From Omphiscola glabra (Eukaryota > Mollusca > Gastropoda > Lymnaeidae), in contig OZ024802.1 in assembly GCA_964017045.1 (NCBI GenBank), forward strand, positions 24,181,793 through 24,245,792: a DNA stretch of 64,000 bases, read 5' to 3'. The translations under genes were made by a program, and so were the position numbers. The notes beneath the pieces were generated by a model, which worked only from the letters and a program-made list of their open reading frames with translations, did not search any database and was not told the DNA's origin. Positions 24,200-36,390 of the stretch are shown piece after piece (position 1 is the stretch's first letter; every line of letters begins with the position of its first letter).

Positions 24200-27100
24200 A
24201 AAGGCAGTAGCGTAGCATAATGTTGTTGCCCCATGAGCGGCGAAACTTTTTGCCACCCCTTTCCTCTACGAAGCTATGCTGTTGTCAGTTAAAGAAAGGA
24301 AGAGCTACCAGAGGAGGACCACACCCTCAGGCCCACCACTTCCTACGCAACTGCTTTCAGGGTGTCCTTGATTCGTTCTTTGACTTTTTGGCTTGCTCAA
24401 GCTAATCATAAAATAATTTCTTAAAAGGCAAACAAAGGTCTGAAAATGATCATTTGTTCAAAGCATGCATACACACATGCGCACAATCACACACACATCA
24501 ACACAAATAAAGATAAACACATATGATGCTAATACTCCGTTGTCCCCACCCCTGTACTGTTATCAATGTTGATTTGATGTTTATTTTTGTGTTTTCCGGG
24601 AGGAAGAGGCAAAATCAAAGAAGGTCCTGGGTGACAGAATGCCTAACTACTGTAATGGAAAGGGTAGGCCAAGATCCAGAATAATATGCTGACTCAAAGT
24701 AAAAATCGTGACTCCAGATGAAGACGACTGCAAGTTATTATTTTTTAATAATTCGAAAAGATAAATTCACTTTCATTTGTGTTAAAAGTTTGTAATCGGT
24801 TAGTGTAAATATGTTGTAAATATTTCCCGAATTCTAACAGAAATCTAACCCTTATTAATGGAGCATTTTGCATTAAAAAGGAAAACACGTATTTTCACTT
24901 AAGTTTTACAAATTTACAGTCTTTATTAACACCCATTTTCTTAAACACCCTTCATTTTGAGCTGATGCAATACTTTAGTGTTCGATTATAGTATCGTTAA
25001 AGTAATCTTCAAGGAAATGTAAAAGGTTTATTGACATGCAAGATAGAACCAAATTTTAACAATCAAAGAAGTGGCTATGTTTTGGTGAGACTGTGGTTAC
25101 GTAAACATTGTAATATTTTTTAAATATAACATCTCAACTGATATATAATTAGATTTTAAAGATTGTGCTGTGCTTCTGTACGGCTACAACTACTAGTGAT
25201 CCCAAGTCGTAGTCTCTTCTTTGTAACTTAGGCAGTCAAAATGTTTCAGTACTAATGTGACGACGTACTTAACTGTGTCTTTAGTCTAACTTTAAGTCTT
25301 TAAGCTAGTAAGTGCGAAGGGATGACCACCTCAGGCAGAATTTAAACAATTTAGTCAGGGTATGCCACTGCTTCTCCCACCTACACATTAAAAAAAAATC
25401 TTATTAATGTTATCCTATGCCATGCTTACTCTTAATTTTAATTTGAGTCAACATATTTTTACAATAACAGTAGTAGTAGTAGGCTCTGAGTAGGAGGAGC
25501 TCTGAAAAAAATCTCTTTATTTCTGCAATTTGGTCTCTTATCAAGTCCTCAACCCCTTAAAAAAGTTAATTTGATTCCTTTTCGCTGGCCCCTAAAAATG
25601 TTTCAGTTTTCTAAAAGACTCAAGGCATTTATCATTTAGGCAAGTGTCTCTTTAGCCTTTAAGCTTAACGTTAATCTGGCACTGGATTACTATACTATAT
25701 ATACTTTACTGTAAATTTGCAGCTTTAAATACTAGTCCTAGTCATTTCAAAATATAAGTAGGCCTGCAAGTGTATTTTTGCTGCCAGACTAAGAGATAGA
25801 AATACAGGACATAAAAAGGGCTAGTGCAGTACCAGGCAAACTCAGATGAGAAGGATTTTTCAAGAGGCACTAAGTATATTTCTTCCCCAAAATTAAGTTA
25901 TAGTTAGGGCTAATTTTTAGGTAAATGTGTAGCTATGGGGCCGCGTTTTTTACCATGGCTAAATCTATCCCTCACCCTAACCTGAACCCTAAATCTATCC
26001 CTCACCCTAACCTGTCATGCAAAAGACGCCATGGCCCCATAACTACACTTCAGCCGTTTAGAGCCTACTAACCTTGATAATCAAAGATTTCCAAAGGGGA
26101 AGATGAGAGTGACAAGTCCTCTTTATTCTCAATCAATGTTCATTTCTTTAAGTCTTTTCTAAAGGTGTTCGGGCCCACTTCAAATATTAATTTAATTATT
26201 TATTTGTTTTTTTGTTAAAGACAAAATTTCAAGATGGCAATGCCTAACTTAACTGTTGATTTTTTAGCAACAATTTTTAAAGCCTTTTAACACCTGTAAA
26301 TGGTTATAAAAGAAATATACAAATTAAAAATTAAAAGGGATGTAGAAAAGTGTAATTTTTTTTTAGGAAAAAAGATATTACAGTTTCCATGTTGCTATGT
26401 TAGATGTTGAAGGTAAGTAAGATGGCTTAAATCTATTCCTACTAATAGTATTGGCCAATAATAAAATATTGAATTTCTGTTAAATTAATAGTAAGCAATT
26501 ATTTTCAACCAGATATTTAAAAAAAATTAATCTCAAACCTTACAAAGGACCTTTGGATGTGGTTCACTTAGATATCACTGTAAATTTCAATAGGCTAGTA
26601 AACACTAGTCCTATTTTCATTAAATATTAAAACCAAGATCCTTTGCATTTGTAACAGACTGATCTTTATAGAAATAATTTTTAAATTTTGTTAAGTCTGA
26701 AAGGAAAAGATTTTATTCATCTGTATGATCTCTGTTGCAATACCAGTCTGTGTTGCAATACTGGTCTGTGATGCATTAACAAGTGCCCAGGATATTGTGT
26801 GTACCTGTATTAAAGCCCCACATTGATTAATAATTTAAATATTTTTTCTACTTTGTATGAGTTGTACAATTTTAAAAAGAACTAATAATAATTATTTTTT
26901 ATTTTTATTAAGTATGTTTAAAACCCAATTTTAACCAAATTACCAGATCAATACCCCTTACTACAAATAGCTTTCAAAAGTTGAATAAGGTGTTTTCCAT
27001 CTGAAATAATAAACTTTGCAAATGTAAAAAAGATGCAGAGCAAGACAAAAGGATATCTCATTATGTCCAAAAAAACAACACTTTTTTCATTTTTGACTGG

Positions 27101-27240
27101 AAAGGTACAGTTCTTCATGTTGGCTTTTAAACTTTACATGTGCTCCATTGAAATATTTATTGTAAATATTGTTTGATATATTATCAAATTATCATGATTT
27201 AATTAAGAATTTTGATAATTATTTCCATTTCATCTTATAG
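24200..27240. other. Intergenic region upstream of SH3YL1
   Basis: No ORF with coding character. A possible untranslated exon donor, GTTGAAGGTAAGTAAG (donor about 26412), could splice to the acceptor at 27239-27240. Apart from the 25.9-kb MITE nothing structured was seen. Confidence 0.4.
25927..26048. mobile_element. Short inverted-repeat element (122 bp) with an internal CCCTAA-containing duplication
   Basis: Ends GTGTAGCTATGGGGCC and GGCCCCATAACTACAC are inverted repeats. Between them CTAAATCTATCCCTCACCC is present twice in tandem. Probably a MITE; target duplication not clear. Confidence 0.55.
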
Positions 27241-27307
27241 GAATTTTATCTCCCTGGACACAAAGTTTTCCCATCAGCATTTTTTTAAAGATTAAAAAGA
27301 AGTTAAA

Positions 27308-30300
27308 ATGGTTAACACACCAATTCCTCACAGCTTAAAATCAGAAGCTAAAAAAGCTGCAAAAATCCTTCGAGAGTTCAGCATGCCAAATGCTAAAACT
27401 GGACCGGATAAACTTATTCCAGGTAAAGATCAAAGCAATAACTTTGTAATTATATGATAGTGTATGCAGAATAAAAGTAAAACTAAGATTCTAAAACCAA
27501 TTATGCATCTCAGACATGGTTGGTAAATGGGGTTCAAACACGTGCAAAAATATACATATTTCATTGAAGGCATCTGTTTGACATGTTGTTATATGAAAGA
27601 TGAAGGTGTGTCATTGTTGTTATATGAAAGATGAAGGTGTATCATATCTTTCTACTCTTAAAAAGTTACATTTCATTGATGGTACATAAGAGGTTATGTG
27701 CTTTTTTGCTTATTTATCATTATTTTTAAAAAAAAAATTTTGTTGAATTCGGAGCCATCTGTTCAGACTGGGTCAGTCCCTTCAGTTCCATAACTTAATG
27801 TATTAAGAATCCTCCATTCATTGAATCATCATTTCTGTTAAAAATTGTCACTGTTGTTGCATTTCATTCAGCCGGTATTTTAGCCAAAGCCAAAGGTCTG
27901 GCCATCATCACAGTGTTTAAGGCTGGGTTCCTTGTGACTGCAAGAGGAGGCAGTGGTGTTGTCATAGCCAAGCTAAGCGATGACATTGACAGTTATGATT
28001 ATGCGAAAGGTAAGAGCTCATTCTTTTAAATTTAATCCTACGGTTGTTGAATAGATGAGTAAAACGGAGATTAAGGCACAGCCTTTATGAAGTAAAAGGG
28101 AGAGGGATTTAACTAGAGGCAGTTGGGCAAAACAGGCTTAACCATTTGTTGTTGACTTTTCCAGCAAGTATTTCTTTTATTATTGACATTTTCTTTTTTT
28201 ACAAATATTATTTGTATTTTTTGGGGTGTTATGTGCTTGATAAAAATACATGTGCATATTTTATCATAAGGTTGGTCAGCCCCATCAGCTATAGCACTGG
28301 CTGGTTTGGGAGGGGGATTTGAAATTGGCATGGAGGTAAGTTAATGTTTAGTTTCAACTGATTGTGTTTTATAGAATCTGTGCTGATTTCTTACACCTTG
28401 AACACATAAACTTTAGCTATTTGTTAGTCTAGAAATAATCAAGGGGCTGCTTAGGTTCTCATTATTTCTCATGTTTAAACCCTAACAATCAAATGAATGA
28501 TTTTAACCAAATGGTATGAGACTTTTCTAACACATTCTAACTGCTTTGGGGCCATCCATAATAGGCATCACATATTTTTTTCCAACACAACCTCTTCTCT
28601 CCTTCCCCCCCCCCCACTTTTTTTTTCTCAACCCAATTTTAAAAGATCCCAACAAATTGCTCCTTTCTTTCACACAAAAATCAGACATCCTTAGCACGTA
28701 TGACATAATGTTATGACACCTCCCCACCTTGATGTTTGACTGATGTGAAATGATTTATCTACAAGTAAGTTCATCAGATTGTTGATCCCTCCCCTAGGTG
28801 ACTGACTTTGTTATTATCCTGAACACAAGATCAGCAGTGGAAGCCTTCTCAAAGGGAGGTAACCTCACATTAGGTGGAAATTTCACCATTGCTGCAGGCC
28901 CCTTAGGCAGGAATATTGAAGGGGACATTGCAGTTAGAAGCCCAGCAGCCATTTATACCTACTCTAAAACCAAGGGAATCTTTGCGGGCATTTCGGTGGA
29001 AGGGAGTGCAATTATTGAACGGAAAGATGCCAACAGGAAGTAAGTATAAATGATGTAATCTTTTTAAAAGTTGCTGTTATAGTGTACAATTAATTTATAT
29101 ATAATAATGGAATTCAGATAATAAAAATTATAAGGACATTGAAAGTGTCCCCATTCAGTCTTTGGGATTTTTTAATAGCTTTGTGGCCAAAAATTCACAG
29201 CACAGCAAACCTTTAATCATAAATTGCAGAAGATGTTTTGGGCTCTGCAGTTCAATTTAAAAGTTTAATAAGTCAATGTCTTCAACAATAGAATATATAT
29301 ACAAAGGCTGCACCTATTGGTACACGGCTACCAGAAGTGAGAGGTTACGATTAAAAAACTATGGCTCCACCTATTGGTACACGGGTACCAGAAGTGAGAG
29401 GTTGGGATTAAAAAAACCGATTTAAAATATTACTGTTGGGTTTGTAAGATCAAATGAGACCTCAAATGAAAGATAATTGAATGTACTATACATCTGTAAA
29501 CTTAATTCTTCATTTTAACTAAAATAAACTACTACAAATGACATCCAAATAGCATTAGCCAAAATGGACCCGACACGCAGCACTGCCATTCGCACTAGGG
29601 TACCATTAAGCTCAATGCTATTGGGATGTAATTTGTTATAGTTTATTTTAGTAAAACTGAAGAATTAACATTTCAAACGTATAGTACATTCAATTATCTT
29701 TCATTTGATACCTCATTTGGTCTTACAAACCCAACAATAATATTTTAAATCGTTTTTTAATCCCAACCTCTCAATTCTGGTAGCCGTGTACGAATAGCCA
29801 CTTCGATATACAAAACCTGCAAGCTGGAGTGCAAGCTCATGACAATTCCCAGTGAAAAGCAAAACAACACCGCCATTCTAAGTGGATGGGACTGATCAAC
29901 CTTGGATGGTGGCCCACCAAAGAGAAATAAACTCTGATTGCAAATCTTCACTGCCGCAAGGCGGTATGACATTGACTCAATGAAAAATCCTCCCAACTTC
30001 TGTGATGCCTCTGGGCTCACGAGCTGCATGGAAGGAAGGATCTGCTGATACTAATCTCCATAACATAATCCCAGGCCTTTACAGCATTCAGCAAATGTCT
30101 TTTTGATTTAATTTACCTGACAGATATGGTTTTAATATTAAAAAATATATAATCCCAACTCTGTATGTCCCATCTTATCATGTATGTCGTGTTAAATAGT
30201 TATTTTAAAAAGGATTATTGAATGGCTTCTTGTGTTGCAGATTTTATGGGCAGGAACTCCGTGCCCACCAAATTTTAAATGGAGATGTTAACCCCCCTGA

Positions 30301-33300
30301 AGAATGTAGAGCTCTGTATGATGTACTGCGGGAGCATCAGGAGCTGGCGGCTCAAGCAGCTGTTAAAGAGGTCAAGCGAAGGGCCAACAAATATGTTGAA
30401 GAGTTCAAAGGGGACTCTGCGTCAGAGGGTTCATCGAGACTAACGGTAAATTCCGGGGCCGTTAGAAGCTCAAAGAAGTTATTTTGTCTAAAATCATTTT
30501 AAAGAGGCTTTCCTGCAACTAAGTAATGGCGGTGAAAGAGCTAAACTTGTCCTAGCTTTCCTGTGACTAACTAATGGTGGGTGAAAGAGCTAAGCTTGTC
30601 CTAGCTTCCCTGTGACTAACTAATGGTGGGTGAAAGAGCTAAACTTTTCCTAGCTTTCCTGTGACTAACTAATGGTGGGTGAAAGAGCTAACCTTGTCCT
30701 AGCTTCCCTGTGACTAACTAATGGTGGGTGAAAGAGCTAACCTTGTCCTAGCTTCCCTGTGACTAACTAATGGTGGGTGAAAGAGCTAAGCTTGTCCTAG
30801 CTTCCCTGTGACTAACTAATGGTGGGTGAAAGAGCTAACCTTGTCCTAGCTTCCCTGTGACTAACTAATGGTGGGTGAAAGAGCTAAACTTGTCCTAGCT
30901 TTCCTGTGACTAACTAATGGTAGGTGAAAGAGCTAACCTTGTCCTATCTTCCCTGGGACTAACTAATGGTGGGTGAAAGAGCTAAACTTGTCCTAGCTTC
31001 CCTGTGACTAACTAATGGTGGGTGAAAGAGCTAAACTTGTCCTAGCTTTCCTGTGACTAACTAATGGTGGGTGAAAGAGCTAAACTTGTCCTAGCTTTCC
31101 TGTGACTAACTAATGGTGGGTGAAAGAGCTAAACTTGTCCTAGCTTCCCTGTGACTAACTAATGGTGGGTGAAAGAGCTAACCTTGTCCTAGCTTCCCTG
31201 TGACTAACTAATGGTGGGTGAAAGAGCTAAGCTTGTCCTTGCTTGAAATAAGAAATATATATTTTTTGGATGGCCGACCCTGTTCTCTCGGACATGACAG
31301 ATTCACTTGTAAGTCTATTGTAAAGACTTGTAAATCTATTGTGAAGACATGATAATTTCACTTGTAAGTCTATTGTGAAAACATGATAATTTCACTTTTA
31401 ATTCTATTGTGAAAACATGATAATTTCACTTGTAAGACTTTTGTGAAGACTTGATAATTTCACTTGTAAGTCTATTGTGAAGCCTGTAGGTCACTTTAAA
31501 TGTGGTTTTTAAAAGCATTATGTATGGGGGGAAAAAAAGCAGAGATTATTATTTATTTGTTTATATAAAACTTATTTGAACTTTTTGTTTTGCACAAGTT
31601 GACAGAAAAGTAAAATTAGCACCAGTATTTGAAATGAATGCTCCCTCCCAGAAATATGTGTGTGTGTGTGGGCAAACAGAAGTTAAATATTAAACCAACT
31701 CACAAGAGGAATTTAGCCACACACAAAAAAATGTATTTTCTTGCGCAAAGGGTGGGGGCGGGGGGGGGGGGGACGACCGTGTCTCATTCTCAACAAGATT
31801 GGTCAAAGAGTTTGATCGGAAATATATAATTTTTGTGACATTGAAACTTTGAGTTATTGCTGTAAAGATTGGACAGCTGACTTTTATTTTTAGTACAAAG
31901 ATGCATAGGTTTATATATACATTACATGTCTTTATGTGGACTTGGCTTAATTTTATTCCAATATCCATTTAAAGAGCTGGCATGTCTCATTGAATAATTC
32001 AGGATGCAAACCAACATAGGATTCTGCACACATGCCTGGTGAATTATTTACTTTACAATGATATATAATATCTACTACAATGATATATAATATCTACTAC
32101 AATGATATATAATATCTACTACAATGATATATAATATCTACTACAATGATATATAATGTCTACTACAATGATATATAATGTCTACTACAATGATATATAA
32201 TATCTACTACAATGATATATACTATCTACTACAATGATATATAATATCTACTACAATGATATATAATATCTACTACAATGATATATAATATCTACTACAA
32301 TGATATATAATATCTACTCTCACTTTCATTCCTGCTATTCCTTTAGTCTGAGTCCTGGAGGCACGTATCTAAACTTGGCTCACCATCAACAAAAAGGAAA
32401 AGCTCCCGTTCACACTCTGACTTCTCCCTGTCTGGCTCAACCAGAGCAGCAGAAAAAAAGCACAGCACGTCATCTCCATTCAGCTCCCGTAAAGATTCAT
32501 GGTCCGGGGCCAGCGGTGCAGCGGTGCAACCGAGGGCGCATGATCCCTGGGCAGAGGTAGACTCGGCGGCAGCATCCCAAACAAGAGTTGTTGGCAGGAA
32601 AAGAAGCGAAAGTTTTTCAGTGAAAGCGGATTTCTCTTTTACTGGACCTCTACCATGTGATTTGTCATTTCATGCAGGTGATGACTGGTGTAGTTTGTGT
32701 TGTTGACATACCGTACTTTACGAACTATAAGACGCTTCGGACTATAAGACACACCTCAATTAAGTAATTTTTTTTTTTTTTAAATTTTTATTAATTTAGA
32801 GTATAAGACGCACCTGAATTTTGGAGGCAACTTTTCTAAGAAAAAGTGCGTCTTATAGTCTGTAAAATATGGTAATTATTGTATGGCGTTAACGAGCTGA
32901 TACGGTTTGTGTTGTTCATTTCTTGATATTATTGTACATAATTAACATTCACATACGTTGTGGGCTGTTAATTTGTTGATATTATCGAATGTTATTCATT
33001 TGTTGATTTCTTGTTTGTTGTTTATTTTTTTAAAATGTTGTTTTCTTGTTTGTTGATACCTGATATCTTCACATTTTGTAAGTTGATAAATGCACATAAA
33101 AAATTCTATTTTTTTATCAGATTGCAGTGATTAAAATAACTTGAAATTTGTTCATGCTGTATCTGCTCAAATGCAGTAGTTTGAAATTGTTCATGAATGT
33201 TGCAATTGGTTAATTTTACAGCATCATCAACAAACTGATTTTCTGACCAACTTGTTACTTTTTTGACAGGTGATGTAATCAAGGTGACCACATCCACATC

Positions 33301-33382
33301 CAGCCAAGATGACTGGTGGGAAGGTATCAGTAAATCAGGTCAACAAGGAATATTTCCTGCAAACTACGTTCACAGAATCTAG
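27308..33382 (+). CDS. SH3YL1: SH3YL1 homologue: SYLF (Ysc84-type) phosphoinositide-binding domain plus C-terminal SH3, seven coding exons
   Basis: Coding exons are 27308-27422, 27872-28009, 28271-28335, 28798-29039, 30241-30445, 32347-32677 and 33270-33382 (TAG). All boundaries are GT/AG and phases agree, giving 402 residues. The start was chosen because MVNTPIPHSLKSEAKKAAKI matches the conserved SYLF N-terminus; an acceptor at 27239-27240 implies an untranslated upstream exon. Residues about 1-225 are the SYLF domain (AGILAKAKGLAIITVFKAGF, GWSAPSAIALAGLGGGFEIG, TKGIFAGISVEGSAIIERKD). A Ser/Lys-rich low-complexity linker follows (about 250-348). Residues about 349-402 are the SH3 domain (ADFSF in place of ALYDF, then DLSFHAGD, DDWWEG, GIFPANYV), split by the last intron. 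Known members bind PI(3,4,5)P3/PI(4,5)P2 and act in actin-linked ruffling and endocytosis at the plasma membrane. The linker is longer than I recall for the human protein (about 342 residues). The exon-5 donor is the weaker GTAAAT; read-through would end at 30502 without an SH3. A candidate AATAAA lies at 33665. Confidence 0.95.
28545..28725 (+). repeat. Dispersed repeat family C, degenerate copy in SH3YL1 intron 3
   Basis: Begins TTTGGGGCCATCCATAATAG and ends with ACATAATGTTATGACACC; middle filled by pyrimidine runs. Weaker match than the other two. Confidence 0.4.
29371..29797. mobile_element. Foldback element (family D, copy 1, 427 bp) in SH3YL1 intron 4
   Basis: Two long arms (about 180-190 bp each) are inverted copies of each other: left CGGGTACCAGAAGTGAGAGG, right CCTCTCAATTCTGGTAGCCG; arms also share TTAGTTTAC/GTATAGTACATTCAATTATC. 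The spacer holds AAAATGGACCCGACACGCAG. The outermost about 55 bp of the left arm is repeated in tandem just before it (from 29311). No ORF. Confidence 0.8.
30490..31240 (+). repeat. 49-bp minisatellite in SH3YL1 intron 5 (about 15 copies)
   Basis: Unit CTTGTCCTAGCTTCCCTGTG then ACTAACTAATGGTGGGTGAA AGAGCTAAA. Starts about 45 bp after the exon-5 donor and just past the read-through stop. Confidence 0.95.
31290..31490 (+). repeat. Short degenerate tandem repeat in SH3YL1 intron 5
   Basis: Unit of about 36-40 bp built from CACTTGTAAGTCTATTGTGA and AGACATGATAATTT, five copies. Confidence 0.8.
32054..32318 (+). repeat. 22-bp minisatellite just before SH3YL1 exon 6
   Basis: Unit ATGATATATAATATCTACTA plus CA, 12 copies, ending about 28 bp from the exon acceptor at 32345-32346, so array length could affect splicing of the linker exon. 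Confidence 0.95.
32712..32872. mobile_element. TA-flanked MITE (161 bp) in the last intron of SH3YL1
   Basis: Long inverted ends CCGTACTTTACGAACTATAA / TATAGTCTGTAAAATATGG, flanked by TA on each side (32710-32711 and 32873-32874). The motif ACTATAAGACGC recurs within both arms. A TA duplication suggests Tc1/mariner-type mobilisation; the family is not certain. Confidence 0.75.
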
Positions 33383-33882
33383 GACAGACAACTCCTGCTG
33401 ATTATGTTATCAGAATCAATAAGACACAGTAATGAATATAAAAACACAGAGTCAACCCATACCCCCGTTAGGCCCACATTGTGGCCCTTTGAATGACATC
33501 AGCACTTCTATTTGAAGTTGAACTAGTTACCAGAATATAAAGTAAATGTTTGAAGTACTGATTTGTCCAGAGCAAGCTTTCAAACTGGCATTTTTATCAG
33601 AGCATTTAATCTTTTATGAAGTTTGACTTCAAGGCCACACAAGGTCACATATTCCACCATTTAAAATAAAATTTGTTTGCATTCCTCTTTTTAACAATTT
33701 TTTTAAAAGCATTCCAATGCGTTGAATATCAAAATTTACTGCACGCTAGATTCATCACAAGTCATTTCCATTATAATCTTAACTTCACATCACTCTGAGT
33801 TTTGGATACAATCTCAACTTCACATCACTCTGAGTTTTGGATACGTAAAATATCTTGTCAACATTGTCAGAACGTGAGAGAA

Positions 33883-34260
33883 GTTATCATGAAAATATAT
33901 GAACCAACAAAGGATAAATATGGATGGAGAATACAAACCAACCAGGAATTGTATGTTCTATATCAGGACACCACACTAAGAGCAGAAATAAAATAAGGGT
34001 AGACTATGCCACACTGAACAATTAGAAAGAATGCCAAATGAGAGAGGCGTGAAGAGGGTGCAAAAATGGTTCAAAGGCAGTCCTACGCTAAGATGGATGA
34101 ATGATGTGGAGAGGGATCTACAGCAGCTGGGAATCCAAGCACGGAAAAGAAATGGATCGGTTGTGTCTGAGTGGAAGGATGTGGTGAGGCAGGCCAAAGC
34201 CCTACATGGGCTGTGTGCGCCACAGGGATGGATGGATGATCTGAGTGGAAGGATGTGGTG
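33883..34260 (+). pseudogene. Non-LTR retrotransposon (LINE) C-terminal reverse-transcriptase tail, frameshifted
   Basis: In one frame IMKIYEPTKDKYGWRIQTNQ and ELYVLYQDTTLRAEIK run up to a TAA at 33994. In a frame shifted by one base GRLCHTEQLERMPNERG, LRWMNDVERDLQQLGIQARK and VSEWKDVVRQAKALHGL continue. Order and wording (WRIRTN-ELxxLY, then GRLxxxxHxxRM, then RWxDDVExDL, then ExWxxxVxxAKALHGL) match the region after the reverse transcriptase in many invertebrate LINE ORF2 proteins. The catalytic RT and endonuclease parts are absent, as expected for a 5'-truncated copy. It lies just downstream of SH3YL1, same strand, and may be within its extended 3' region. Its last 25 codons seed the tandem array that follows. 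The clade is not determined. Confidence 0.75.
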
Positions 34261-34825
34261 AGGCAGGCCAAAGCCCTACATGGGCTGTGTGCGCCACATG
34301 GATGGATGGATGATCTGAGTGGAAGGATGTGGTGAGGCAGGCCAAAGCCCTACATGGGCTGTGTGCGCCACAGGGATGGATGGAATGTCTGAGTGGAAGG
34401 ATGTGGTGAGGCAGGCCAAAGCCCTACATGGGCTGTGTGCGCCACAGGGATGGATGGAATGTCTGAGTGGAAGGATGTGGTGAGGCAGGCCAAAGCCCTA
34501 CATGGGCTGTGTGCGCCACAGGGATGTATGGAATGTCTGAGTGGAAGGATGTGGTGAGGCAGGCCAAAGCCCTACATGGGCTGTGTGCGCCACAGGGATG
34601 GATGGAATGTCTGAGTGGAAGGATGTGGTGAGGCAGGCCAAAGCCCTACATGGGCTGTGAGCATCACAAGGTTGGATGGAATGTCTGAGTGGAAGGATGT
34701 GGTGAGGCAGGCCAAAGCCCTACATGGGCTGTGTGCGCCACAAGGTTGGATGGAATGTCTGAGTGGAAGGATGTGGTGAGGCAGGCCAAAGCCCTTCAAG
34801 GGCTGTGAGCACCACAAGCTTGGAT
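34166..34825 (+). repeat. 74-75 bp minisatellite derived from a LINE ORF tail (9 copies)
   Basis: Each unit begins TCTGAGTGGAAGGATGTGGT and includes AGGCAGGCCAAAGCCCTACA. The first unit is the continuation of the LINE reading frame (SEWKDVVRQAKALHGLCAPQ). Unit length is mostly not a multiple of three, so no frame is kept. Confidence 0.95.
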
Positions 34826-36109
34826 TATATAGAATGTATCTTCTTTAAAACTACACCAGCTTCTAGAAATGATGTAGTGTATAGAGAAAATATTTTGTTC
34901 TCATGCTCTGAGATAACAACTACAATTAAATTATTTTTATAACATTTATCTGTCCAACTATTTTTGTACCACAAAAACAAGTGTCAAAATCTATGTATAA
35001 TGAAACACTGCGCTTTCACATTTTGCTATATGACTTTTTTATATTTGAATGAAATACAAGGTAAATGCCTAATTTCGTTTTAATTTCACTGTTCATTAAA
35101 ATTTATGCTGCATGATGGGTAGGTGAGTAGTAGATAGAAAGATAGTGCAATTTGTGTTTATGTTAAATGCATGTGTCTTTTCTTGGACTGTTGCAGGATT
35201 TATCCCCCTTGGGTGGGAAACATGATTAAGAGTTGTCTCACATTTTCTTGAACAGCCCTTTTTTTAACTGGTCCTTGTTACCTCCACAAACCCAAGTTAT
35301 TTGACCCAAAAAATGTCTGTTTGGGGGTCTTTAGGCATAAAATATATAGATGTTTAAAAATGATTTCTTTATAGCTGTGTGCCTTTCATCAAGGTCCTTC
35401 ACATTAAATTACAGTAGATATTCTGCTGAATTTAATTATGATGCATATTATATGCCTTGACATTAAATTACAGTAGATATTCTTCTGAATTTTATTATGA
35501 TGTATTTATATGCCTTGACATTAGAATACCATAGATACTCTACTGAATTTAATGATGTAATTTTTTTTTTTCCCTCGTTTTAATTTTGTTTTTTTCCTCG
35601 TTTTATTTATTTTTTTTTCTTTTAAAACAAAAAGGGGGTGGCAGCGGAAATGTATGTGCCAAAATATGACTACCTTATTGAAATTAGTGGACAATAATAT
35701 CATTAATCAGATGGTGAGACAATCATGTTTCCATGTCCATTGCTCCAAATTTGGTAGCGGTAAATACCACGACTCTATCAACACTTTAGATGTGAGATCA
35801 AAGGGAGTGCTTGCTATAAGATTTTGAGATCCCCTCCCATGACTAATGTCTCAGTAATTGCTACTCGATATTTTGTGTGTGTAATAAATGTCTTCCCTTG
35901 AGCATAATTTATTTGACTAAAGTTTTATATACAAAAGAGGGTAGAAATTGTACTTCACTCGAGTATTCTCAAATAAGTGCCATTTTTTTGTACATATATA
36001 AAAACACTGAATCATACCATAGGGCAGCATTTCCCAAACTTATTTCCATGGCCCAGTTATTTTTAAATCCTTTATATCAATTTCGCTTTTCTTCATGTTT
36101 TTCTGGCTA

Positions 36110-36375
36110 TAAAATTCCTGATAACTGCGCTAAGTGAGATTCTTCTTAAAAAAAGTGTCGGAAATGATATTTTCTTGTGTTTTCCCGAAATAGTTTTTGA
36201 AATAAATCTGCGGTGTAAAAGCGAGTGGGTCATTAGAAATTAATATAGTTCAGTGGCATGAAAAAAATGTGTTGTTGCGAGCCCTGATGAGAGCCCTGAT
36301 TATAGCCCTGATGAGAGCCCTGATGAGAGCACTAATAGGGATTCTTATAAAGTGCGTTACTTGAATGCATGTTTT
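36110..36375 (+). repeat. Dispersed repeat family A, copy 4 (partial), with an internal GAGCCCTGAT array
   Basis: Contains CTGATAACTGCGCTAAGTGA, ATTAATATAGTTCAGTGGCA and GGGATTCTTATAAAGTGCGT as in the other copies. The short tandem GAGCCCTGAT (36279-36330) has expanded inside it. A truncated hAT-like end (CAGCATTTCCCAAACT, 36025) lies just upstream. Confidence 0.6.
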
Positions 36376-36390
36376 TATTACATTTTCATG

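Noticed and set aside
25960..26015. Interstitial telomere-like CCCTAA repeats
   Set aside because: Only two irregular CCCTAA-containing units separated by other bases inside a short inverted-repeat element.
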